This document shows, piece after piece, positions 18,882 through 27,142 of a stretch of 64,000 nt of DNA (position 1 is the first letter of the stretch; the number at the start of each line of letters is the position of its first letter). Under the pieces are notes generated by a model. The model saw nothing but the letters and a program-made list of their open reading frames with translations, was not told the origin of the DNA and ran no database searches. The position numbers and the translations under genes are program-made. Source of the stretch: CAIXSE01 sp040769125 (lineage in GTDB: Bacteria > Actinomycetota > Thermoleophilia > UBA2241); assembly GCA_040769125.1 (NCBI GenBank), contig JAXGLO010000001.1, positions 992,001-1,056,000 of the forward strand, written 5' to 3'.

Positions 18882-18887
18882 ATTATA
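18882..18887 (-). promoter_or_regulatory. Candidate -10 element for the hdr-met operon
   Basis: A perfect TATAAT on the minus strand (GGCTATAATG) lies about 96 nt upstream of the hdrA start, in the gap shared with the divergent LapA-like gene. No good -35 is seen; an extended or activator-dependent promoter is possible. Confidence 0.4.
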
Positions 18888-19052
18888 GCCAGCGGCTTGC
18901 GCTCTCGTCCACACAGGCGAGGTGCCTGCCGCTCTCTGCCGGCAGCCGATTTGCGCTCCCTGGTGGAGGCGTTCAGTTTGTGCTGCCGGGAGCCGGGGAA
19001 GAGGTGTGGCCAGCCGGGGCCGACGGTCAGGATCGATGAGGAGGGGGACGGC

Positions 19053-19316
19053 ATGAATACCGTAAAGCCGAGCGAAGTATCGGTCAGGCGGCGGGGAGGA
19101 GGCGTCTCACCGAGATGGATCGTACTCGGCGTCGCCGCCATACTGGCTGTAATCCTCGTCTTCCAGAACATGCAGGTTGTGCTCCTCCGAGTCTTCTTCT
19201 GGGAGTTCACGGCGCCGGCGTACCTCATGCTTCTGATCGCTCTCGCGCTCGGATTCATCGTGGGGTTGGTCGTGAGCGCCCTGCTCCGCCGTCGCAACTC
19301 CAGGCGCGGCCTCTAA
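19053..19316 (+). CDS. LapA-like (DUF1049) small membrane protein
   Basis: 87 residues from ATG 19053, preceded by GAGGAGGGGG. Two membrane helices (WIVLGVAAILAVILVFQN and YLMLLIALALGFIVGLVVSALL) are joined by the family's short QVVLLRVFFWEF beta hairpin, with a basic cytoplasmic tail. This is the LapA/DUF1049 arrangement. The role in Gram-positive-type envelopes is unknown. Confidence 0.85.
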   Translation: MNTVKPSEVSVRRRGGGVSPRWIVLGVAAILAVILVFQNMQVVLLRVFFWEFTAPAYLMLLIALALGFIVGLVVSALLRRRNSRRGL

Positions 19317-19330
19317 AGAAGCGGCGCCCG

Positions 19331-20023
19331 ATGTCAGCCCTCGGTGCGGATCTCCCGTCGCCCCGCGAACAGCTCCGGCGCGCCGTCGCGCTCCTCGACG
19401 ATCTCTACGGCCGGCCGATGCTGGCCCCGCGATACCCTCCAGTGGACGAGCTCGTGTACACCGTGCTGTCCCAGAACACCGCCGACGTGAACACGGATCG
19501 CACCTTCGCCGCTCTGATGGCGCGCTTTCCTGTCTGGAGCGCTGCGCGCGACGCCTCCGTCGCCGAGATCGAAGAGGCGATCGCTCTCGGCGGTCTGGCC
19601 CGCACCAAGGCTCCGCGCATCAAGCGGATCCTGGAGGCGCTGAGCGACGGCTCGGGGGAGCCCAGCCTCTCGGCGCTCGACGCGATGGACGATGCCGAGG
19701 CGCAGGCATACCTCACGCGGCTTCCGGGCGTGGGCCCCAAGACGGCGGCCTGCGTACTGCTTTTCGCGCTCGGCCGGCCCGTGATGCCCGTCGACACGCA
19801 CGTCCACCGGGTGGCGGGCCGTCTTGGGGTCATCGAGCCGGGGGTGAGCGCCGAGCAGGCGCATCCGCTGCTCACGGCGCTGACGCGGCCGGATGGGGCG
19901 GCTCAGGTGTACGCGGCGCATGTGGGCATGGTGCGTCACGGCCGGCGCATCTGTCGCGCTCGTCGGCCCCGGTGCGGCGAGTGCCCGCTGACCGGCATCT
20001 GCCCTTCCGCCGGCCTGGCGTAG
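19331..20023 (+). CDS. nth: Endonuclease III (DNA glycosylase/AP lyase)
   Basis: 230 residues. The helix-hairpin-helix LPGVGPKTAACVLLF carries the catalytic Lys, and VDTHVHRVAGRLG holds the catalytic Asp. A C-terminal [4Fe-4S] loop with spacing C-x6-C-x2-C-x5-C (CRARRPRCGECPLTGIC) is present. It removes oxidised pyrimidines in base-excision repair. The start at ATG 19331, 15 nt after the LapA stop, gives the normal family length. Confidence 0.93.
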   Translation: MSALGADLPSPREQLRRAVALLDDLYGRPMLAPRYPPVDELVYTVLSQNTADVNTDRTFAALMARFPVWSAARDASVAEIEEAIALGGLARTKAPRIKRILEALSDGSGEPSLSALDAMDDAEAQAYLTRLPGVGPKTAACVLLFALGRPVMPVDTHVHRVAGRLGVIEPGVSAEQAHPLLTALTRPDGAAQVYAAHVGMVRHGRRICRARRPRCGECPLTGICPSAGLA

Positions 20024-20046
20024 GCACAACGGCGGTGCGCCCCGTC

Positions 20047-22650
20047 TCAGACGGGCTTGAGCGGCAGATCGCGAGCGCCCGTGCCGCCCGGATCCTCGGC
20101 GGTCCCCAGCCAGCGATCGAGAAGCCCCGCGCGCCAGATCCAGCGGCACGCCAGGCTCCAGGCGCCGGCAAGGGCGAAGAGCACCAGGTACTGCCAGACG
20201 GGGAGGGCGGTCAGCTCGAACAGCGTGCGACCGAGCGGCACGGCGAGTACGGCGACCATGCACACGAGCAGGAAGGCGACGACCCCGTAGATACGGCGAT
20301 CGATGCGTGACGCCGGGGCTCCTCCGACCCAATGGTGACTGGGCGGGACCACCAGCATGATCAGGAAGATCGCTGCGAAGCAGGCGAAAAGCGTGAGCGC
20401 GGTCTGGGCCGGCGGGTAGGCGAACTGGATCAGCGCGTCGCGGCCGGCGTCAGGATGCGCCGCGAGGTAGGTGCGCTTGGCGGGTGTCGCCCAGGCGAGG
20501 TAGACGCCGGTCGCCATCGCCGTCATCAACAGGGTTGTGGGAATCACGAAGCGACCGAGCAGCCTGAAGAGCCCCACTTTGGGCGTGGGGTTGGGCTGCG
20601 CCCAGACGGCGAAGACGACCGCCGGGACGGTGGCGCCGAAGAAGGAGAGCAGCGCGGACTGCCGGGGCGCGAAGGGGAAGCTCCCCATGGCCGTCACGAT
20701 GCCGATCATGAGCGCCTTGAAGAAGATGCGCACCATGAAGATGCGCAGGATGTCGTTCATGCCGTTGATGATGCGCCGTCCCTCGCGAAAGGCGAAGGGG
20801 AGAGGCGCAAACGTATCCTTGATGAGGATGAGGTCGCCGACGCTTCGCGCCGCCTGGCTGCCGCCCTGCATGGCGACGGCGACATTGGCCTGCTTGAGGG
20901 CGATGACGTCGTTGACCCCGTCGCCGATCATCGCGACGTAGCGGCCTTGCTCGCGCAGGGCTGCGACCAGGTTCTGCTTCTGCTCGGGGGTGACGCGGCC
21001 GAAGACGTTGGCGCGGTCGGCTGTGTCGCTGAGCGCCGCGGCGTCCAGCTCGGCGAGCTCGGCTCCCGAGACGGCGACGAGCCCGGCGGGGTCCGCGGCG
21101 AGTTCGTCGCCGGCCGTCCCCGTGTGCGTGCCGCCTTCGCTGCGCCTGGGCAGCTTCTGCAGGCCGGCCTGCGTGGCGAGGGCGCCGACGGTGCGCGGGT
21201 TGTCGCCGGAGATGATCTTGACGTCGATGCCGGCTCCCGCGAACTCCTCGAGCGTCTGTCGTGCCCCCGGCCGAAGCTCGTCGCTCATGCAGACAAGAGC
21301 GAGGGGTTCGAGGTCGGCCGGGATGCTGGGTGCGCCGTCCGGCTCGCCGAAGGCGAGCGGCTCGGCGCACCCCGCGAACAGCAGCACTCGCAGACCTTGC
21401 GCGGCCCATTCGTCGGCGCGCCCGCGCCAGCCGTCGCCGGCGTTCGTGGCCGTCGCTACGATCTCGGGTGCGCCGAGCACATACGTGCCGCGCGTTGGAC
21501 CGTCGCCGAAGGCGAGGCCGCTCCACTTGCGCTCGGAGGAGAAGAAGGCCTCGTACAGGGCGCGCTCCCGTGTGGCGGGAAAGGCGGCGCGGAGCGCCGT
21601 GACCGTCTGGTTCGAGTCGGTGGTGCTGGCCGCGAAAGAGCCGAGGAGGGCGGCCGCCCGCTCGGCTCCGGTCCCCAGCGGCTGCAACTCCTCGAAGCGG
21701 ATGGCCCCCGAGGTGAGTGTGCCGGTCTTGTCTGTACAGAGCACGTCGATGTTGCTCAGGGATTCGACGGCGTTGAACTGCTGCACGAGCATGTCCTCGC
21801 CGAGGAGGCGCAGCGCGCCGAGGGCGTAGGTGAGCGCAATGGAGAGGACGAGCCCGTTGGGGATGAGCGCGAGGACCACCGTGGACATACGCACGCTCTC
21901 CACGAACGGCACGCCCCCAGTGACGTTCCGGATCCACACGAAGGCCTCGAAGACGATCACCACGATCAGGAGCACGCGCACGATCTGCATCACCTGGCGT
22001 TGCAGCGGCGTGAGTTCGCGCTTGTAGGCGGTCGCCTTCGCGGTGAGCTTGTTGGCGTAGCTCTCGAGGCCGACCCTCTCCGCCTGGTAGTAGCCGCCGC
22101 CGGTGACGCAGAAGCTTCCCGACATGAGCTCGTCGCCGGGGTGCTTGGTCACGGCGTCGGCTTCGCCCGTGAGCAGGGATTCGTCGATCTCCATGCGGCT
22201 CTCGCCGACTACGGAGCCGTCGACGACGACCTGGTCGCCGGGCTGCAGCCGAAGAATGTCGCCGACCACGACCTGCGACGGGTCCAGCTCCTGCAGGCGC
22301 CCGTCGCGAAGGACGCTGGCCGCGGGGCGCAACAGGATCGACATCCTGTCCATGATGCGCTTGGCGCGGATCTCCTGCACCAGACTGATGATGGTGTTGG
22401 CGCCGATCACGAAGACCACGGAGAAGGCGTCCAGCGGCTTGCCCAGCACGAGCAGCAGGATGCCGAGGAAGTAGAAGAGGTTGTTGATGAAGTTGAAGAC
22501 GTTGTCGCGGACGATGCGACCGTAGGTGCGGCCGGCGTGGACCTCGGCGTCGTTGCCCTGGCCGGCGGCGCGGCGGCGCGCCGCCTCCTCTTCAGTGAGG
22601 CCGACGAGCGGTGCGCTCGGGGTGTCGGCGGGCGCGTTCACTGGGCGCAC
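20047..22650 (-). CDS. P-type cation-transporting ATPase (CtpE-like)
   Basis: About 867 residues. Actuator motif IDESLLTGEADAVTK, phosphorylation site CTDKTGTLTSG, nucleotide-binding domain, MIGDGVNDVIALKQANVAVAM hinge, and ten predicted membrane helices including the C-terminal P-type ATPase bundle. The overall pattern resembles mycobacterial CtpE, a Ca2+-type pump; the transported ion is inferred, not shown. The start is uncertain: GTG 22650 or 22641 lie after the divergent gene's start at 22750, and neither has a strong ribosome-binding site. It converges with nth. Confidence 0.88.
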   Translation of the reverse strand: MRPVNAPADTPSAPLVGLTEEEAARRRAAGQGNDAEVHAGRTYGRIVRDNVFNFINNLFYFLGILLLVLGKPLDAFSVVFVIGANTIISLVQEIRAKRIMDRMSILLRPAASVLRDGRLQELDPSQVVVGDILRLQPGDQVVVDGSVVGESRMEIDESLLTGEADAVTKHPGDELMSGSFCVTGGGYYQAERVGLESYANKLTAKATAYKRELTPLQRQVMQIVRVLLIVVIVFEAFVWIRNVTGGVPFVESVRMSTVVLALIPNGLVLSIALTYALGALRLLGEDMLVQQFNAVESLSNIDVLCTDKTGTLTSGAIRFEELQPLGTGAERAAALLGSFAASTTDSNQTVTALRAAFPATRERALYEAFFSSERKWSGLAFGDGPTRGTYVLGAPEIVATATNAGDGWRGRADEWAAQGLRVLLFAGCAEPLAFGEPDGAPSIPADLEPLALVCMSDELRPGARQTLEEFAGAGIDVKIISGDNPRTVGALATQAGLQKLPRRSEGGTHTGTAGDELAADPAGLVAVSGAELAELDAAALSDTADRANVFGRVTPEQKQNLVAALREQGRYVAMIGDGVNDVIALKQANVAVAMQGGSQAARSVGDLILIKDTFAPLPFAFREGRRIINGMNDILRIFMVRIFFKALMIGIVTAMGSFPFAPRQSALLSFFGATVPAVVFAVWAQPNPTPKVGLFRLLGRFVIPTTLLMTAMATGVYLAWATPAKRTYLAAHPDAGRDALIQFAYPPAQTALTLFACFAAIFLIMLVVPPSHHWVGGAPASRIDRRIYGVVAFLLVCMVAVLAVPLGRTLFELTALPVWQYLVLFALAGAWSLACRWIWRAGLLDRWLGTAEDPGGTGARDLPLKPV

Positions 22651-22749
22651 GCTATCAGATTCGGGAAGTGCTGGGCAGTGGGTGGTATGTTGCGCCGGGC
22701 CTGTGCTCGCCGCGCGGTGCACCAGCGGCACCGTGATACAGTTGGCCGC

Positions 22750-23865
22750 ATGAGCGATGGGTCTGAGCGGCCTGGCGAGGCGCCCGGGCGGGCGCATTCA
22801 AAGGAGGGCGACGCGGCGCAGGGTTCGGCTCTTGCTCCTGCGTCGCTTGAGGCGCGGGGGAGCGACGCGCGGCAGCGCGCCGGCGTGACGCTGGCGCTCG
22901 CGCGAGGCCTCGCACTCTTCCTCGGTATCTTCACGCTCATCAACCTGGTGGGCGCCGTGCGCACCGTCGGATTCGACGCCAACGTGTGGTGGATCGATAT
23001 GCGCGATGTGCCGCAGCCGGCGGCGCTCGTCCTTCTGGCCGCGGCCGGAATCGCGCTCGTCGCCTTCGCGGTTGCGCCCGCGCAGCGGGGGTGGAGGCGC
23101 TGGGCGACGGTCGCGCTCGCCGTGTCGCTGGCCGTCCTGACGGCCTGGAACGGCGCAGCTTTCTACCGGGAGTGGAGCGCCTGCCGCATTTATCCCGGTG
23201 TCCCGGTGCCCTTCTCGTTCCTTCTCACGGCCGGATTCGTCTTCGTGGCGTGGGCGGCCTTTCGCGCGTCCGCTTGCTGCTGGCGACCTTGGGCAACAGG
23301 GGTCATCATCGCTGCTGCGGCTGTCGCCTGCGCTCTCGTGTTCCCGCTGGCCCAGGTCTTCTTCTTCGGGTACACCGACTACCGCCGCTCCGCCGACGTG
23401 GCCGTCGTGTTCGGCGCCCAGGTGCACGACGACGGCCGACCCTCCACGGCGCTCCGCGATCGGGTGGCGACCGGCGTCGCCCTCTACGAGGCCGGTAGCG
23501 TTCATCACCTGGTCATGTCCGGCGGGGTCGGAGCGAACGGTTATAACGAGGCGCTGGTGATGCGCGACATGGCGGTTGCGGCGGGTGTGCCCAAGGCGCG
23601 TGTCGCGGTCGATTCGCTCGGCGTCAGCACCGATGCCACGGTCGCCCACACGGTGCCTTTCTTCGGTCACGCCAGGTGGCGGCGCATCGTCGCCGTCAGC
23701 CAGTTCTACCATCTGCCGCGCATCAAGCTGGCATATCAGCGGGCCGGGTGGGATGTGCTGACCGTTCCGGCGCGTCGCTCGCGCGCCATCCCCGGCACGA
23801 ACTACATGGTGGTGCGCGAGATCCCCGCCTTCTGGGTGTACTACCTGCGCGCGGTGATCGGCTAG
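22750..23865 (+). CDS. Membrane protein with YdcF/SanA-like (DUF218) domain
   Basis: 371 residues. A variable hydrophilic N-terminus of about 45 residues is followed by four or five membrane helices (to about residue 205). The DUF218 domain then starts with ADVAVVFGAQVHDDGRPSTALRDRVATGVALYEAG and includes LVMSGGVGANGYNEA, DSLGVSTDATVAH and VSQFYHLPRIKLAYQRAGW. SanA/YdcF proteins act in envelope or vancomycin-barrier functions. A TACAGT -10 (22737-22742) lies 7 nt before the ATG, so the mRNA may be leaderless. Confidence 0.85.
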   Translation: MSDGSERPGEAPGRAHSKEGDAAQGSALAPASLEARGSDARQRAGVTLALARGLALFLGIFTLINLVGAVRTVGFDANVWWIDMRDVPQPAALVLLAAAGIALVAFAVAPAQRGWRRWATVALAVSLAVLTAWNGAAFYREWSACRIYPGVPVPFSFLLTAGFVFVAWAAFRASACCWRPWATGVIIAAAAVACALVFPLAQVFFFGYTDYRRSADVAVVFGAQVHDDGRPSTALRDRVATGVALYEAGSVHHLVMSGGVGANGYNEALVMRDMAVAAGVPKARVAVDSLGVSTDATVAHTVPFFGHARWRRIVAVSQFYHLPRIKLAYQRAGWDVLTVPARRSRAIPGTNYMVVREIPAFWVYYLRAVIG

Positions 23866-23897
23866 CCGCGGTCCTCAGCGGGCGCCGCGGCGGAACG

Positions 23898-23930
23898 GCG
23901 AAAGGCGCCCCCGGGAGGGCGCCCTTCGCG
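23898..23930. terminator. Hairpin terminator between convergent genes
   Basis: A 13-bp stem with one mismatch (GCGAAAGGCGCCC against GGGCGCCCTTCGC) separates the YdcF-like gene and the convergent porB-fusion gene. No clear T-run follows. Confidence 0.6.
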
Positions 23931-23956
23931 CGGTTCGGCTGGTAGCCGGAGCTAGT

Positions 23957-26900
23957 CTAGCGGAGCAGGCAGCCGTTGGCCTGCAGGTACTCCTGCCAGT
24001 CGGCTTCGCTGGGCTCTCCGCACTTGCGCAGGAGCTTCTCCCACTCGCTGTCGACCCACGCCTCGAGGTTGAGCAGCATCTCCTCGTTGCCGGGCTTGAA
24101 GAGATGGGCGAAGCGACCCTGCCGCTTGAGCCAGGGGATCAGCGGCTTCTTGTAGTGCGGCCGGTAGGTGAGCCGGTGCTGGCCGTCCTCCACCTCGAAG
24201 AGCGGCCAGTAGCCCGTGTTGACCGCCTCGCGGGCCATGTCGATGGTCTCGGCGGCATCCGAGCGCCAGCCGCGCGGGCAGGGCGCGAGGACGTTGATGA
24301 AGGTCGGGCCTTCGGTGGCCAGGGCCTTGGCGGCCTTGCGCACGAGGTCGCGAGGGTCGTGCGGCGACGCTTGAGCCACGTACTTCAGGCCGTGCGCGAC
24401 CATGATCTCGGTGAGGTTCTTGCGGTTCTGCAGCTTGCCGGCCTGTTCCGCGCCGACCGGGCTGGTGGTCGTCCAGGCGCCCACTGGCGTGGCGCCGGAG
24501 CGCTGGAATCCGGTGTTCATGTAGGCGCCGTTGTCGTAACACACGTAGAGCATGGAGTGGCCGCGCTCCATGGCTCCGGAGAGCGCCTGCAGGCCGATGT
24601 CGTAGGTGCCGCCGTCGCCGCCGAAGGCGATGAACTTGAAGTTCTCCTCGATCTGGCCCTTCTTCTTGAGGGCACGGAAGGCGGTCTCGACGCCGGAGAG
24701 CGAGGCGGCGGCGTTCTCGAAGGCGGAGTGGATGTAGCTCCCCTTCCAGGCGGTGTACGGGTAGATCGTGGTGGATACCTCGAGGCAGCCCGTGGCGACG
24801 CTGACGACGACGGGGTCGCTCGTGCCCATGAGGATCTGCCGCACTACGATCGGTGCGCCGCAGCCGGCGCACATGCGGTGGCCGCCGGCGAGCTGGCTGC
24901 CCTGGGCGACGAGCTCGAGCCACTGGGCGCGCGCCTCCTCGAAGTGGTTGGTCTTCTTGATGGCGCCGACCGGGCAGGCTCCGACGCACTCGCCGCACAT
25001 GATGCAGCGGCTCTCGTCCACGTTGAACGAGAGCAGCTCGCGCGCGTTGAAGGTGAGCGCGCCGGTGGGGCAGGCGGTGACGCAGCGTCCGCAGCTGATG
25101 CAATCGGAGAGCTGCAGGGCCTCGCCGTACGGCGTGTCGACCTTCATGGTGAAACCATGCCCCGTGAAGTCGTAGCAGGCGGGGCCAGCTATGTCGCGGC
25201 AGACGCGTACGCACCGCCCGCAGGCGATGCAGCGGTTCATGTCGCGGCGGATGAAGGGGTGGTCGAACTGGGGCTCGACCTTGCGTACGCGGCCGCCCTT
25301 CATGACCATCTCGTTCTCGGTGATGCCGTACTCGACGCCGAGCTTCTGGAGCTCGCAGGCGCCCAGGCTCGGGCACTCGCACTGCAGGCAGCGCATCGCT
25401 TCGGCGCGAGCCGCGGCGAGACTGTAGCCCTTCTCGATCTCGGCGTCGCCGTCGGTGAGCCGCTTGACCTTGCCCACCTTGGGCATGGTGGCTCGGCGAG
25501 CGGGGTCGGCGCTGGCGCCCATGCTGAGCCAGACGGGCGTGCGCTCCGCGAGGCGTCTGCCGAGCTCGCTGAGGCCGGCTTCGGCCTTGAGCTGGTCGAG
25601 GTAGGGGAGGCCGGCGAAATCGGCGAGCGTCTCCTCCAGGGCGGCGAGATCTTCGCCGCGCAGCCAGGCGTCCACGGCCAGGGCGGCGCGCTTGCCGCTG
25701 GCCACCGCGTGGATCACGGAGCGTGAACGCGCGATGGCGTCGCCGGCGGCGAAGACGCCTTCCTCTTGTGTGCGGCCCGTGTAGTAGTTGGCCTGCAGCC
25801 GCGTGTCGGCGCCCAGGGGCAGGTATTCGGCGCTGTCGCCGAGCTTCGGCGTATAGCCGGTGGCCAGCACTACGGTGTCGCCGTTCAGCGTGAAGCGTGA
25901 GCCGCGGATCTCGCGGGTACCGCCCTTCTCCGAGTCCAGGCGCACACACTCGACGCCGTGCGCCTTGCCTGATCTCGAGAGGACCTTCTTGGCGAGCGTG
26001 TCGAACTCGAACTTGACGCCCTCCTCGAGGGCCGCCTTGAGGTCGCGAGAACCCGCCGGGATGTCGTCCGGCGTGTTGGGCGAGACCACCGTGACGCTTT
26101 TGGCGCCCTTGCGTCGCGCCGTGCGGGCGACGTCGAGCGCGGTGGTGCCGTCGCCGATCACGACGACCTTGGCCGTGAACCGGAGAGCGCGGCCCGCACG
26201 CGCCCGGCGGAGCACGTCGAGGCCGCGCAGGGCCGCGTCGTCGCCGGTGATGACGTGCCTGGGCTCGGCCCAGGTGCCGACGCTGATGATGACCGCGTCG
26301 AAGCCGGCATCGAACAGCCCGTCAGGATCGACCTCGAAGCCGAGTTCGGACTCGCCGATGAAGCGCACGCCCGCCTCCCAGAGCGGGGCGAGTTCCTTCT
26401 CGATGACCTTCTCGGGGAGACGGAACTCGGGGATGCTGTAGCGAAGCGAGCCGCCGGGCCGCTCGTTGCCGTCGTAAACGGTGACCTCGTTGCCGCGCTC
26501 GGTGAGGAACCAGGCGGCGGCGAGGCCGGCCGGGCCCGCGCCGATGACGGCGACCCGCCGGCCGGTCGGCAGGCCGGGCGTCAGCCGCGTCGTGCTGTGG
26601 TCGGCGGCGGCCCGGTGCAGGGCGCAGATGGCGATCGGCTCGTCGATCTCACCACGGCGGCACACGGGCTCGCAGAAACGCGGGCAGACCCGCCCGAGGA
26701 TGCCCGGGAAGGGCAGCTCCTCGCGCACGATGTCGGCCGCGCCTGAGGCGTCGCCCTCGGCCAGCGCCGCCATATAGGCGGGGATGTCGACGTTCGTGGG
26801 GCAGGCGTGCGAGCAGGGCGCCTCGCAGTAGGCGTTGTGATCGGAGAGGTACATCTTGAGGTAGCTCTCGCGCCGTGCGCGGACCCGCGGTGTGTCGGTG

Positions 26901-27142
26901 TGAACCACCTGGCGGTCGGCCGCCGCGGTCGTGCAGGCCGTCTGTAGCTTATCCAGACCCTCGATCTCGACCATGCAGAGGCGGCAGGCGCCCCAGGCGG
27001 CCGTACCCGCTTGGTGGCAGAGCGCCGGGATCTCGATGCCCTCCCGGCGCGCCACGTCGAGGATGGTCTCACCCTTGCGGGCGCGGACCTCCCTGCCGTC
27101 GATGGTGAGCTTCACGGCGGGCTTCTTCGTACTCCGGCTCAT
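23957..27142 (-). CDS. Fused [2Fe-2S]-GltD-ferredoxin-2-oxoacid oxidoreductase beta subunit
   Basis: 1061 residues from ATG 27142 (GGGAGG upstream; overlaps the nuoF stop as ATGA). Order: NuoG-type [2Fe-2S] domain (Cys 42, 53, 56, 70), a cysteine-rich helical segment CEAPCSHACP (106-114), and a GltD-like flavoprotein. This has an FAD fold VAVIGAGPAGLAAA near 197 and an NAD(P) fold VVVIGDGTTALDVA near 326. Then come CLQCECPSLGAC (585-596) and ferredoxin clusters CIACGRCVRVC (638), CISCGRCVTACP (681) and CIMCGECVGACP (713). The rest is a complete PorB with MCAGCGAPIVV (757) and the thiamine diphosphate motif GGDGGTYDIG (841). PorB oxidises 2-oxoacids with PorA. The fusion carries electrons from thiamine straight to flavin and NAD(P), by inference. 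Confidence 0.92.
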   Translation of the reverse strand: MSRSTKKPAVKLTIDGREVRARKGETILDVARREGIEIPALCHQAGTAAWGACRLCMVEIEGLDKLQTACTTAAADRQVVHTDTPRVRARRESYLKMYLSDHNAYCEAPCSHACPTNVDIPAYMAALAEGDASGAADIVREELPFPGILGRVCPRFCEPVCRRGEIDEPIAICALHRAAADHSTTRLTPGLPTGRRVAVIGAGPAGLAAAWFLTERGNEVTVYDGNERPGGSLRYSIPEFRLPEKVIEKELAPLWEAGVRFIGESELGFEVDPDGLFDAGFDAVIISVGTWAEPRHVITGDDAALRGLDVLRRARAGRALRFTAKVVVIGDGTTALDVARTARRKGAKSVTVVSPNTPDDIPAGSRDLKAALEEGVKFEFDTLAKKVLSRSGKAHGVECVRLDSEKGGTREIRGSRFTLNGDTVVLATGYTPKLGDSAEYLPLGADTRLQANYYTGRTQEEGVFAAGDAIARSRSVIHAVASGKRAALAVDAWLRGEDLAALEETLADFAGLPYLDQLKAEAGLSELGRRLAERTPVWLSMGASADPARRATMPKVGKVKRLTDGDAEIEKGYSLAAARAEAMRCLQCECPSLGACELQKLGVEYGITENEMVMKGGRVRKVEPQFDHPFIRRDMNRCIACGRCVRVCRDIAGPACYDFTGHGFTMKVDTPYGEALQLSDCISCGRCVTACPTGALTFNARELLSFNVDESRCIMCGECVGACPVGAIKKTNHFEEARAQWLELVAQGSQLAGGHRMCAGCGAPIVVRQILMGTSDPVVVSVATGCLEVSTTIYPYTAWKGSYIHSAFENAAASLSGVETAFRALKKKGQIEENFKFIAFGGDGGTYDIGLQALSGAMERGHSMLYVCYDNGAYMNTGFQRSGATPVGAWTTTSPVGAEQAGKLQNRKNLTEIMVAHGLKYVAQASPHDPRDLVRKAAKALATEGPTFINVLAPCPRGWRSDAAETIDMAREAVNTGYWPLFEVEDGQHRLTYRPHYKKPLIPWLKRQGRFAHLFKPGNEEMLLNLEAWVDSEWEKLLRKCGEPSEADWQEYLQANGCLLR

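Noticed and set aside
20332..22749. Long plus-strand open frame opposite the P-type ATPase
   Set aside because: Only the part from ATG 22750 shows protein-like features (membrane helices, DUF218). The rest is antisense to the ATPase.
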